Part shown: positions 1-11,005 of the stretch, piece by piece
Numbering within the stretch: position 1 is the stretch's first letter
Layout of the letters: the number at the start of each line of letters is the position of its first letter
Source: Ulva prolifera
Lineage: Eukaryota > Chlorophyta > Ulvophyceae > Ulvales > Ulvaceae
NCBI GenBank assembly: GCA_023078555.1
Contig: CM041201.1
Coordinates: forward strand, 5,897,172 to 5,961,171
DNA: 64,000 nucleotides
Direction: 5' to 3'
Made by a program: the position numbers and the translations under genes
The notes under the pieces: model-generated
Told to the model about the DNA's origin: nothing
The model's input: only the letters and a program-made list of their open reading frames with translations
Databases searched by the model: none

Positions 1-948
1 CTTCCCCGTTCTGTAGCAAACTGGGCACGTGCATGTAGGGAAGATTTAGCACTGGCAGATTGCACAAATGGTGCAAGTGACCGTGAGGCCCTACTACGGA
101 ACATTGCCTCAGCTGCAGAGTCAGGATGGGATTTCAGTTCTCGGTGGTGCGCTGATGACCAGGACCTGGCAAGCATTAGAACCACCCAGATCATTCCTAT
201 AGATCTCAATGTCTACATTTGGAATGTAGAACAAGTAGCCAGCAAGCTGGCTCGCTCATTGGAAGACACACCTACAATGTTGTCGGTCCGATAACTACTT
301 CAGTCAGTGCCCCCCGTTGCAACTGTACCTTCTCGTCCCATGGCACGTATCAAGCTCACCACTGATGATATGCAGTGGTCAAAACGAGCTGTTGCAAGGG
401 CCGCAAGTATCAACTCATTGATGTGGTGCGAGGCATCCTGCAGCTGGACCGATCTTTTGCTGCATGGCAAATGTGACAGCGTCCAAGGGCAGACGTATCA
501 GCATACACAACTACACAGACTGCATGCTTGTTCGTGGCTGCCGTTCTTGTGGGGACTTCCAAGTCCCGGTTACGGTTCTGCGGATGTTGTTAATGCCATG
601 CGCCAGTCTGGTTTGGTCCGCAGTGGTGGTTTGGCAACCACTGCAGTGAGCACACAGCAGCAATGGGATGAGTCTAGTTCATGGGCGCCGCTCGTCTGCA
701 TGTGGGTTGACGGACTGTGCTTGCATGGAGGAAGAGAAGGCAGAGAGCTCGGCCAGGAACTAGGGCGTAACTTCTTAAACAGTGTGTTTATTGGCTTATC
801 ACAGACTGGACACATCTGGGAAAAGTACAGCTCGTTGACATGCGGCGTTTGTGGACAGGGGGGAGAATACACCGTCCAGAAGGGCTTTGGCTGGACCAAC
901 GGTACTGCATTACATCTTTTGCTTAGAATGGGAATGACAGTAAGCTAG
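1..948 (+). CDS. Trehalase (GH37), C-terminal part, two exons (1-285 and 376-948)
   Basis: Hydrolyses trehalose to two glucoses. The 5' part lies outside the window. The first 285 bases read in frame 1 and hold the GH37 block AAESGWDFSSRW followed by IRTTQIIPIDLN. A 90-bp GT-AG intron (286-375, phase 0) removes a TAA at 292. The second exon carries QQWDESSSWAPL, a WEKY motif and the glycine-rich block GGEYTVQKGFGWTNG that holds conserved active-site residues of the family. It ends at TAG 946-948. Odd: the family signature QWDxPxGWAP is changed, with Ser where Pro and Gly are expected. The remaining C-terminal motifs are intact, so I read it as a real gene rather than a pseudogene. It converges on the RAP gene, whose stop lies 140 bp away. 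The intron is inferred from homology and frame. Confidence 0.88.
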
Positions 949-1087
949 TGATGTAACAGGTCAGATGTGCATGCTTTGTTCTGATTCCACAGAACATGAC
1001 CTGTGTTGACGTACAAAACAGCAAAGGCCTTCTCCACTCCTCCATACCGACGGCAAAGTGCCCCAAATGTGCCATCATGCCAAGTGG

Positions 1088-3921
1088 TCACATCAACTCC
1101 CTGTCAGACTCAGCCGCATGAATGTGACGTTTCAAGAAGTCCCGTTTAAGACTGTCACTTTCTAACGACATCCAGATGTGTTGTGGCACAAGGACAGCTG
1201 GAATCTTACATGCAACAAACAAATATTGCATCATCCGAGTTTGGCCCAACGGTATTGGAGCAGGCACTTGCATACCCTGCAATCATCAGTCAATATATGG
1301 TTGCGTTGGGACTACATACGTGCACATGACCGATATTTGGGTCGGGATATTGCCCATATGCATCACAGGTAGACAGGCTGTGTGCATGCTCTAAACTTCA
1401 CACCTGGCCAGCAGGCGGCGGAACCGCATTGATGGAAAACTTGGTTGGGCCAAGGCACATGATAGCCACATCTCGATTTGAACACCATAGATCAACTGTG
1501 AAAATCCCGTCATTGATTATTGCCTGCAACAAGCTGATGTGACGCAAAATGATCCAAGAGAGACATGTGTTACACTGTCCTGTGCAGTGCATCATTGGTA
1601 GCATACCTTTGTCTCAACTGGCCTGATGTCAAGCATGCTTGTCAGGATGCGCTTCACATCCATCTCAAAGTCGCTTGAGCTGTGCCTGGATTCTTCCCTT
1701 TTTGATCTTCGCCAGGCTCTATCAGCTTCTTGCAGCAGCAGCTGGGGCATGAAGTACGCTTCCAAATTCGAAGAGCTCACGCTGGCACGCATGAAGATGT
1801 ACACCTGCAGATCACCAAACTTTGCACATTCACCGCCGAATGAATCCAGGGCAGGCAAACATAAACAAAATCATGGAATCCGACCTGGAAAAAGTACTTC
1901 AGGGCACTTTCATCTATTGCAGACACGTTGAATGTGCGCAGCCTGCCTACAAGCGTGTTCCATACACCCATGGTGCAGCTTCGGAAAAGGGCAAAGACCC
2001 ACAGCACAGAACACAGCTGAAAGGGATTCAACTGAGATATATCTGTCTCGATGCGATTAGCATATGTCCTCTGGAATGATATGGTTGGAACATGCGCAAA
2101 AATGGCGAATGACCACAATGACGTACAGAGAGACACCACTGGCAGCTGACTGCATTGTGAGTCGAGCTTTGCCTCTATTGCATGGAGCACAGGTGCAGAA
2201 GGGTGCCAGTATGCTGCAGCAAACATCTCAAGGATATCACATACATCATCAGCTGCTGCTGCTGTCATCTGATTCATCAATACCCTGCTAATCTGCAAGG
2301 CATCGATATTGAAGAAACATTACTGGCGGAGTTGTGAGCCATCTTGAGACCTTGAAATTCGCACCATTAGCAGCATGGGGGGGGGAGGTGAGTACTTCCA
2401 TCCCACCAGCCCAGACAAGATCATGGAAACTGTGCTGACCTCAAGCGTTGACGGAGCTAGGGCACCTGCTATACTGCCTTCTAACTTTGTGCCCAGAAAG
2501 TTGGCGCAAGCAATGACAAACGGCTGCGGTGGGTGAAAGTCAAGCTTGCGCAGGGCCTACAGGGCCTCTCGACTCAGAGTGCAGACTGCAAACGAGAGCA
2601 AGAAAAAGGTATGCTTCGAGCATAACAATGAGCATGGAAATTCGCACTGTGATCAGCAGGGCAAGATCTTTTGGCAAAGTATCTTTGAAATGGCCTGGCA
2701 GCTGCAATATTGCAGAATTGACCATTTCTGGAGACGGTGGTGCTTCCATGGCAGAGAATGCAACAATAAAATCTTTCACATCTTTCGGAGTCAGCCTTGG
2801 AGCATTGGTCATGACGTACGTTTCCACATCTCGCAAAATTGCCGCAGCTGGCCTGTAACAGGCACGTGCGTGAGATGCGCTGCATGCGTTATCAAAATGG
2901 TGATTGAGCACTGTGTTGTAACACCTTACACTGAGAGCAGTACATCATTGTAGCGTCATAAGAGATGCCGACCTGTACGCAACCTGTCCCAGTCCTGCCA
3001 TTATGCCAGCCACGGCAATTGGGGGGCTATCTTGCAGATGAGATCGCATCGCTTGCACCAAACCCATACACAGGTCCTCATCTTGCAAATCCAATTTGCC
3101 CATAGCACGGGCTACCTTGGAGCACTCTGTTGGCCGCATTGTTAGTATGTAAGTCTTGGCTGCATCGACCATGTTCACACAATCTGAGAGTGTCAGCATC
3201 TGCATCATGTCAAATGCAGTGTTGCTGTATGCAGTCGCCGTGGGCTCCGTCGAGAAATCATATATACTGTTAGACTTTGAGACAGGCATGCCATTGCATC
3301 ACAATGGAGCTGACTTAAAGAAGAACTGCGATGCAACTCTTTGAAATCAATGTGTGCCTGGAGAAGAACTGATAATCATCATCGGCACAGCACATGAAAT
3401 GATCAGCATGCCTGGTGGACTTCATCTGGGCATGTCTCCTCCACCAGCTTTGCAAATGTAAATAGTCCATGAGCAAGATACTGCTCGGTCCACATATGGC
3501 CCTGGTCTGCCCACAGATGCAGTACCATCTGCGGCGTCACCGCCTCGCTGATCGCTTTGTAGATCTCTGGATGTGATCCATAATTACCTCGCTTGGGAAA
3601 CCCCCTACGATCTTCACTACCAGGACCGTCGAAGCGTTGCCGTTTGAAACTTCCCACAACCCCTCCCCTCATCGATCCTGAACCCCTGTAGCCACCACGG
3701 CCACCGCCCCTACTTGCTTGCCCACGTCCCGGCCCCATCGAAAATGGCCTAGATTGCATGCCATCTATCATCATCAACGGATCCGCTGGTGGCCTCATGG
3801 GACCCATCATAGGAACTCCAACCATACCACGCATGTGCCCAACACTATTGGGGCCCGCCATCCCGAATGGCATATCACTGCGCCCAAATCCAACCCTGCC
3901 GCCAGAGTTGTTTCCGGCCAT
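1088..3921 (-). CDS. RAP-domain protein with RGG-rich N-terminus, eight exons, complete
   Basis: Likely RNA-binding organelle protein; RAP proteins act in mitochondrial or plastid RNA processing and translation. Proposed exons on the minus strand: 3921-3421, 3274-2973, 2852-2648, 2523-2407, 2292-1885, 1804-1607, 1523-1404, 1276-1088. All have GT-AG borders and join in frame to about 679 residues. The start is the first Met before a Gly/Met/Arg-rich stretch with RGG and RGGG runs (residues about 1-115). Helical repeats resembling FASTK/octotricopeptide proteins follow. The segment EADRAWRRSKREES and a RAP domain (GIFTVDLWCSNRDVAIMCLG to HIWMSLESDSLKRDFLKRHI) close the protein. The RAP domain spans the last two exons. 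The exon 4 donor (2407) is the least certain; an alternative lies about 10 bp downstream. An organelle role is inferred from the family, as no clear transit peptide is visible. Confidence 0.82.
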
Positions 3922-4011
3922 CCCTCCGCCTCTGCCCCAGTCTGCACTCGCTGTGACAAACAGTCGGCAGCAGTATCAGTCATCCGCATCTTATGGTAAT
4001 CCCCATCACAG

Positions 4012-4304
4012 CTGGATTTGCTGTATCAGCTCGGCCATTCAATCATGTGCTGACAGTACTAAAAGGAATCGAAAGCAGCAGCATAGTAACCGTGATTGAC
4101 AGCCTATGCACAATACCATCGACCAACATCAATCCTAGCCAGCTGAAGCACATTGAGTTTGACCGCCCCGGACAATTCGGTGCTCGCTCAAGGCAGAAGG
4201 CCCTGCTGGAGAAAAATCGATATGCGAGGCGCACGCACCACAGCAAATTCATGCAGGCTGACATTGCGGATGCGAATCGGCAACTCTGGCATTCTTTCAC
4301 AGAG
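4012..4304 (+). CDS. Possible internal exon of an unrecognised gene
   Basis: An open stretch of about 97 codons lies between a plausible acceptor (CATCACAG before 4012) and a good donor (GAG|GTAGGC at 4305). Its translation has natural composition and a basic segment, FGARSRQKALLEKNRYARR. I do not recognise it. It starts about 90 bp upstream of the RAP gene start on the opposite strand, so if real it may share a divergent promoter. No neighbouring exons were found with confidence, and it could be chance. Confidence 0.3.
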
Positions 4305-5879
4305 GTAGGCTGTACAAAAAAAACAAATTGACATCTCAGCTCTGTATCGGCAACTGACACCCACACAGTCCTAGAATACCTTCATTGTCTACGGTGAATA
4401 GTCACTGTACTCCAAGAACGCTGTACATGCGATATGAGGGGATCTCAGCCGACATTCCGAACGGTAAAAGACTGGCATTTTTTTACTAACGCAGAGATAT
4501 TCACCTGAACGAATTAGTGTAGCATATATAATCATAGTACTCGTTGTCACCATTCCAGGGAGTCACACCACCGTTTTCTGCAGACCGCTTCCTGCCACTG
4601 CCCTGCCCACGACCCATTGCTAGTTTGGCGTCTACAGCCTAAGAACGATCAAGCGGCCAAGCCGTTGACAATTGGCTCACACCTGTGCGAAGAAATTCAA
4701 TCGAAAGACGAAGCAGCAAACATCACAAGAACAAATCCATCAGCACTTGGTGCGATGGGGTAAACGACATTAGAAAAGAGCATGCAGCCGTCGAAATCAA
4801 TTGGGAGAGTCAACATCTCATATTTTGAAGTCAATACCTTATAGGCAGCAAGTACAAGTCTTGCAATTCCGGTCGGCTGCCACAGGATACCTCACGACCT
4901 AGCTATCAGGACACGCAGGTTATTGAACTGCGTGTCAATGAACTCATCAAATAATCGCTTTTGCAATAAAATCCTGGCAAGGGAGTTTGGCACGCACAAC
5001 TGCCTGTCTGCACATCACCGTCCCTGACAACAGTTAAAGCAGCACTGACTTGAGAGAGATGCCGACCGTATATGCAGCGCAAAATGTCGCATACTGAAGA
5101 CGAGCGTCGCCTTGGAATGCATGCTTGAAGCGCTTACCTTGCAAGGTCTTGACCATCGAACATGATCATGGCTACATGGTACATACCAAAATCTCAGTAC
5201 ATCAAGCCACATGCTGATCCATTGCCGTGGCCACGCGTGGTAACACGTGGCCACGTCGCCGTGCGCAGGAGGGTCTTGGCAAGCCGTTGCAAGGCCTCGA
5301 AAGGGCTCTCACACGCGCTGCAGCATTACAGGGATCCGTGGTTGCGGGACAAACATGAAAGTCTCGCAGGGCCAGGCGGTGAATTCCAGGTTGAACACAC
5401 CGGGGCCCACCTGTTTTTTTTAAAGGGAATCCCGATGAAAAAGTTCCTTTCCACCGAGCTGCGCCCGGTGGCTTTGCTTCACCAAGGGCACCCCGGGAGG
5501 ATCCCGATGGAGTATTGTATGTCGATGGGGAAGAAGTATTGTGTCTGCTGCAAGTGGCACAGGGCAAGCAGTACTGTATATATACGTATATATTGCAGAA
5601 TTCTTAATTAAGCATGCATGCTTCTCACGTCGCAAGCACCACGCGCACTCAAAGCAGCTTTACAAATCTACACACCCTCCATCAGCCGCGGCTGAAGCTC
5701 CGTAATTGACATGCCCATGCCATGAGTTACTGATCGGCCGTGTCTGCAGCCGGCTCTGGTGCGTCTGGGTCGTAAGGACCAGTGGACGTGTTGCAGCATT
5801 CATGCATGCAAGTGCGCATGTCATTGCTCACATGCATTGCACCAATTGCATCATGATCATGCAGCATTTGCTTGGGCCG
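4305..5879. other. Intergenic stretch with no supported gene
   Basis: Only short open frames with unconvincing composition are present. A GC-rich patch near 5220-5540 gives a 149-codon plus-strand frame starting at 5162, but it has no recognisable domain and ends in simple low-complexity sequence. I see no RNA gene or clear repeat here. Confidence 0.5.
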
Positions 5880-8800
5880 ATGAATACGGAGTGAATTTAC
5901 CCTCGTTTCCCGTCGACCAAGCGCTGCGTGGGGGAGTTGGCTACGGGGCCAGACACAGACGACCTAGGCCTGGGGGCGATGGCAGGCGCCAGCAAGGCGC
6001 CGGTCCGGCCGTGGCGGCAGTTGCACCAGCACAAGCCGAGACTCGCATCTGCCATCATTGCCAGAAGAAAGGACACTTGAAGCCGGAATCTCCCCAGCTC
6101 AATCCCGATGTCAGGAAGTATCTTCTGGAGGAATACAAGAAGAGACCCAACAAGAAGAAGCCTGACGTGTTCACCATTGAATTCAACAGATCTTATCCTG
6201 TGTGCGCTTCGGAGCCACATGCTATCATCATCGACAGTGGCGCGCACATTTCCGTCGTGCGCAACATTTATTTGTTGGCCCATGTAGACCCTTGTGAGAT
6301 ATGTGCCAGCCCTGCGGGTGCTGGTGAGCTTCCAATCATAGGCAAAGGGATCATGCACGTAAAATTGGGGCACTGTGTTGATGTTGGCAATGTGCACAAC
6401 TTTGATAGCGAGCTAGCGGATGTGTAATACGTGCCGGAGTGCCCTAACAACCTGCTGAGCACATCACATCTGCGAGAAAATGGCGTCTTTCTGAACACAA
6501 GTAGAAGCTGAGTCACGGTCCCGAATCTCTCTGACCAAAGTTTAGATCATCATAGCAAGGTACGTCAGGAGCTGGATCCTGATGGACATCCTGTCACGTC
6601 GTTCTTCACGGGGTTGGGAAAGCCTGTTATGCATGCCACCCCAACAACCAGAGGAGCGATATGAACTGGTCGAGATTCCGTAACTCAAGCTGGTCAGGAA
6701 AGAGAGCAGGTGTACACAGCCACCGCCATCAAGATTGATCAGGGTCGCCGGGTGGTGCCCAACACTTACCAGGTGGATCCAACTCCAGATCGGGCGGCAC
6801 ATCTATCGTTTCATGGTGCCTCTTGAGTGCTGCGTACGCGACGTCGCATTCGTGTCAATCCGAATATTTACGGCCATCGGGAGATTGATGTTCCAATGGG
6901 ACCAGGAGCGGCAACCAAGGATTGCCATGGTTGTGCTTTGGGGAAGGCGCCCGCCGGTCCAATCTCCAAACATGACAAGAGGCTGACGGGGAATGCTGAG
7001 AAGCCAGGCAAGCAGCTTCAGACGGATTTGGCAGTTCCTATCAGCCCTGCAGGGATTGGTGGGTACCGGTATCTTCTTGTCGTGGTCTGTGCTCTAACGC
7101 GATACACTTCTGTGGTGACCGCCTTGCTGCCTTTGTCCTTGTAACACTTCTGTGGTTCCACTGAAGAACAAGTCCGACGCAGCGAAGTCGTTAGCTTTCT
7201 TCATCGAACGAATCAACGTGCATGTTGTTGAGGATGGGGAACCTGGTGTCACTCTCCGGCAAACAGATCAGGGATGGGAATTTCGGAACCATGCTTTAGC
7301 TCACTACTCCCAGAGCACGCACATCTTCTCAGGGACGGGGGGAACATGCCTCGAACTGTGCAAACGAATGCAGGATTTCTGCGGTCTCAGATGGCGTGCG
7401 TGCTGTACTGTTGACCAGTGGTCTTCCTCTTGTTGTGGTCATTATGCTACATGAGTGTGGCTCATGGCCAGAACATCTCACCAAATTCCACACTCTACCA
7501 TGGACTGAAGGATGCTCACATTGCTGGACGAATGCCTTCACTTGAGGGAGCGCTGGACGAGGGCATCAATAAGGGCAGAGGGTAGAAGAAGAAGCAGAAG
7601 AAATTGACAAAGAATGATGAAGAAGAGCGCAACCGGCTGAAGAAGAAGCTGCTGGCGCAACATGCACAGAAGCTGGCAGATGAGAATGATGAGCCAATCA
7701 TTCCCTACAGAGCATTTTGGCGATAGACGACAGATGCACATTTTCAGCTCATCACGAAGCAGCAACGGCCGTGGGGAGTACCTGGATGTGCATACCCAGT
7801 TGGAGAGAATGCAGCGAAACTTGACGTGAGAGGACTTCTTGCATTCCGGGTTGGGCCAGGAGCAAGCCCCAATATGCAGCGGATGTACACTTCCGATGTT
7901 CCAAGAGGTGGGGTCCAAGGGTACCGGCAAGTTGTGAACATTCGTAACCACATGGCCGCCCCCTTGTAGAAACTTGATGCGCGGGTGCAAGCTAATGCTG
8001 CGGCGAACGCCTTGTACCCGGGCAGCGATGGAGACTTTGACCAGTAGTGGTCGAGTGGTGAAGATGATGTTCTGCCATTTGGCAGATCAACCCGGATGGA
8101 CGAAGCTTTTATGCAGCAGCAAGCGGCCACTCCATGGCTGCCTCTTCATCACAAGAATATCGGTGGCTGACAGGCTACATGCTCACAGTGGGGGTGCTCA
8201 AGGGCGCTCGAGCACCCCCACTGGCAATTGAGCCGCACCTCAAGGGAACTCCTGAGATTTGCGAAGAAGCTCACACAGTGGCGCAAGAAGATGCCGTCTC
8301 TCAGATGTTCTTCTGGGAGATCACAACAACTCTGGCGATGAGGTTGAACAGCCTTGGCTCTAAGTCTCCATCAACACCAGGCCTTGGGCATCCCCGCGCG
8401 GGGTGGCAGCCCTAGCAACCAAAATGGCAGGATGAAGATACGTAGGAAGAAGCAGATGCTGAAGCAGCTGAGATGGAGGTTGCACCCATCTTCAATCCTG
8501 CCGCTCAAGGAAATGCAGTCCAGCTGCGAAGGTTCAGGATTCAATGGGAGCCTGCGGGCACACCGCCTTTACAGCAGCTGGATGCGCCCGCCGATGAACA
8601 GATGGATGCAGACTCAGGGGGAGAGTTAGCTCCAGATCCACCAGGAGGTATTGACCCTTCGCTCGAGGTACAAGGCACACCCTGCCCTGCTTTGAAGTAT
8701 AATCCGCTTGTACGCAAGCGCTTAATTCCGAATGCTGTTGGTATTGCTGCCATGCAAGGTCCTGCGGGATCATGTGTTAGCAAGGCTGTTGCAGCAGATG

Positions 8801-9012
8801 CTTTCAGCTCTACGGGTGACCCCGGCAAGTCATTCGCGAGTGATTGTGAAATGCCTAGTGCAGAGGTAGAGTGTCAGCAAGAGGATCCTGGCAAGCAGCA
8901 AAAATCTCGGAAGAATTCTTTACAGAGTCGCGACGAGTAGCTGCAGCCAAGAAGCAGAAATCAATTGAACCTGATATGACATCCTTGAAAGAAGCACTGG
9001 CCGGACCATATC
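5880..9012 (+). pseudogene. Decayed Ty1/copia fragment (gag end, protease, integrase, linker; RT missing)
   Basis: Pieces in collinear copia order are scattered over frames. They are a zinc-knuckle remnant CHHCQKKGHLKPES, in which the last Cys is Ser; a protease-like IIDSGAHISVVRN; a stop near 6427; a pre-integrase CHGC...GKAPAG near 6920; integrase start QTDLAVPISPAGIGGYRY near 7020; and a second aspartate segment near 7266. The pre-RT linker NPLVRKRLIP (near 8700) and SLKEALAGP (near 8990) are also present. Homology stops at about 9012, just where the reverse transcriptase should begin. The fragment resembles family 2 of this window more than family 1 but is clearly diverged. Frameshifts and stops make it non-coding. 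No LTR was found for it. Confidence 0.8.
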
Positions 9013-9568
9013 CCGAATATTGAATATCCTGAGACATAGGCTCCAGTAGGAAGTTGTTCACTGATTGGGTAGCGCATGGAGATGGGCACCCTACCGAGCG
9101 TACCAATACGACCAGAAGGACACATAGAGGTGACAACGCAGTACACAGTGGAATATCTGGAACAGTAGCGCCCCATTCGACCGCGGCCGCCGGCAGCGTC
9201 GACGAATTTAAGCGCCGTCTTCGCGGCATTGTTAGTGCCGAGCGCACGGTGGTGATGGCTGCTCGCATTCGTGAGCGCACGCTTCATGACTTTATCGAAT
9301 TTGCCACGCACTCTCATGGCCATGTTTTGGGCCACTACTTAGATGACTTGATCGTGGCCTTCTCGGACATCATGTAACTTATTTGCAAGGCAGTCACGGC
9401 GCCGGCGCTTGTTGCAAAGCCCCGACGTCGTCCCTGCTCCACAGGCTTTGCCCTTCGCGTCATTTTTAGGTTCACTTGCCATCTATCATGATGCCTTCTT
9501 CATGTGTGGTCTCGCCAGCATTTCTGTGCTTCGCTTGTGGAGCTTCGCTCCTCTGTTAAGGGGGGAGG
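9013..9568 (+). mobile_element. 3' internal remnant of a third LTR-retroelement family, ending in a polypurine tract
   Basis: Directly after the copia fragment stops, a different sequence begins. It holds an open frame (9054-9377) with an Arg-rich segment FKRRLRGIVSAERTVVMAAR that I do not recognise. The stretch ends in the purine run AAGGGGGGAGG (about 9559-9568), the usual primer for plus-strand synthesis next to a 3' LTR. The family (copia or gypsy) cannot be assigned because no RT or integrase is present. Confidence 0.5.
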
Positions 9569-10377
9569 TGTTGTGAGATACATCTCACTAGGCGCATGCT
9601 GGCGCGGCACACCTGTAGACACCTAAGGCTGCAGCGCAGACCACAACAGGTGTCCTCGTAACTTGGACTGGCGTCGGTACAACGCCACTTATACATTATA
9701 TACCACGTTAATTATTATTATGCACATATGTGCACGCAACTTCTGTACAGCGTCCTGAACACTCGAATCACGATGATACGTGTATGCCAGACACCTTATT
9801 GGACGTGGCTACGAGTGCACCAACTCGTCCAGCTTACGCAGCCATGCTTAGTTGGCACTATATTATATCGGATTACCTGGACCAGCGCATTAGCGGTCAT
9901 GTTCTACCCAAGCTAGACTGGTATCTTACAGACCGGGTCGCATGCAGACCTCCCATGTTTTTTTTGCGAACTCATGCATGTTACGCGGCAGCCTTGGGGC
10001 TTCGCATGCATGCCCGCTGTTAGCAGGCACGGCACCCACATCGAACACAAAGTCAGTGTGCGATCAGCCTTCAGGCTCCGAAGGCCACATGTTCACTTTC
10101 TCCCGCAGTTACTCGGGATCTTGGGTCTGCGCTCTGCGCGATCCGGCGAGGCCAGCTCTAACAGGGGGATCGACCTGGGCGCACACACCATCGGTATTTA
10201 TACCGAGCGCTTGCTAGGACCAGGCACGTTTTACAGTGATCTGGTTGGGGCGCCACCCATTCGTGCATCACATTGTATTGACTTCTTGCCTCTTTTCGCA
10301 TCTGTCTGTTCTATTTCGGTCTGCCTATACAGCCTTCGTGCTGCAGCGTTTAGCCCATTTTATTCAGCTGTCCTCGC
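9569..10377 (+). repeat. LTR of the third family, split by the family 1 copia insertion; last bases at 17300-17305
   Basis: It starts TGTTGTGAGA straight after the polypurine tract. The family 1 element inserted at 10377/10378 and duplicated CTCGC. If the insertion and one duplicate are removed, the sequence continues with GCAACA (17300-17305). This gives an LTR of about 815 bp with ends TGTTG...CAACA, the expected short inverted termini. A short palindrome TGAGATACATCTCA sits at its start. The right end is inferred from this symmetry only. Confidence 0.5.
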
Positions 10378-10752
10378 TGTCATAAATCAGTGTCTAGGTA
10401 CACCTGCAATGCATGACGCGCAAGTCTGCGAATGGGTATGGTGGCCAAGGGCCCAACCCGTGTTATGTTAGGATAGTATGCATGAGCATACTTGGGGCGC
10501 TCCGTGAGCGGCTCGCCCCGGGCCATTGTCATTGGGCCACGGTAGACATGCACGAATGGTCGCATATAGTCGTATGCGTCCAAGTCTGAAGTAACCTTTC
10601 TCTTACATCTTCCATAGGTTCATGCACTGTCTTGCATCCAGTGCAGTATTCTCCCTGATCTGTGTAGTGACCTTTCGTACGACCTGGCGGCTCTCCAGGT
10701 ATAGGCACTACTAACCTCCTAATGCACACATAATAGGTTCTCGTTTATAACA
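10378..10752 (+). repeat. 5' LTR of family 1 copia element
   Basis: Begins TGTCATAA and ends TTATAACA, 375 bp. It contains a GC-rich inverted stretch around 10497-10545. It matches the 3' LTR except for three substitutions seen by eye. Confidence 0.95.
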
Positions 10753-10768
10753 TGGTATCGGTGATGTG
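10753..10768 (+). promoter_or_regulatory. Primer binding site, family 1
   Basis: TGGTATCGGTGATGTG lies directly after the 5' LTR. The first seven bases match the initiator-tRNA-Met complement TGGTATC used by most copia elements. Family 2 has nearly the same sequence (TGGTATCGATGATGTT), which suggests a shared primer. Confidence 0.7.
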
Positions 10769-11005
10769 TTGTGTCGCTGCATTAGTTGCGCGATGAGGTG
10801 GTTGTCATATGATTGCGCGCGGCTACGGGCAACCGCACTGTCATCAGTGCGTAATCAATGACCAGATCAACCGTCATTATGTCACAGGTTGTCACATGTT
10901 TGATTGTGAACTGAATGACGACGGTTTAGGATTGTGCGTCGTCAAAGCCTACGGGTTTGATCGACTTGACCCTTAGCGAAAGCAGATTTGTTTCGCTGCA
11001 GGTAG

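Noticed and set aside
307-378. Independent start of the trehalase frame at 307
   Set aside because: The sequence before 285 is clearly trehalase in the same frame, and a 90-bp phase-0 intron joins them. 307 is GTG inside that intron.
5162-5611. 149-codon plus-strand frame
   Set aside because: No recognisable domain, contains a poly-T tract and an ATATA tail, and overlaps equally long antisense frames.
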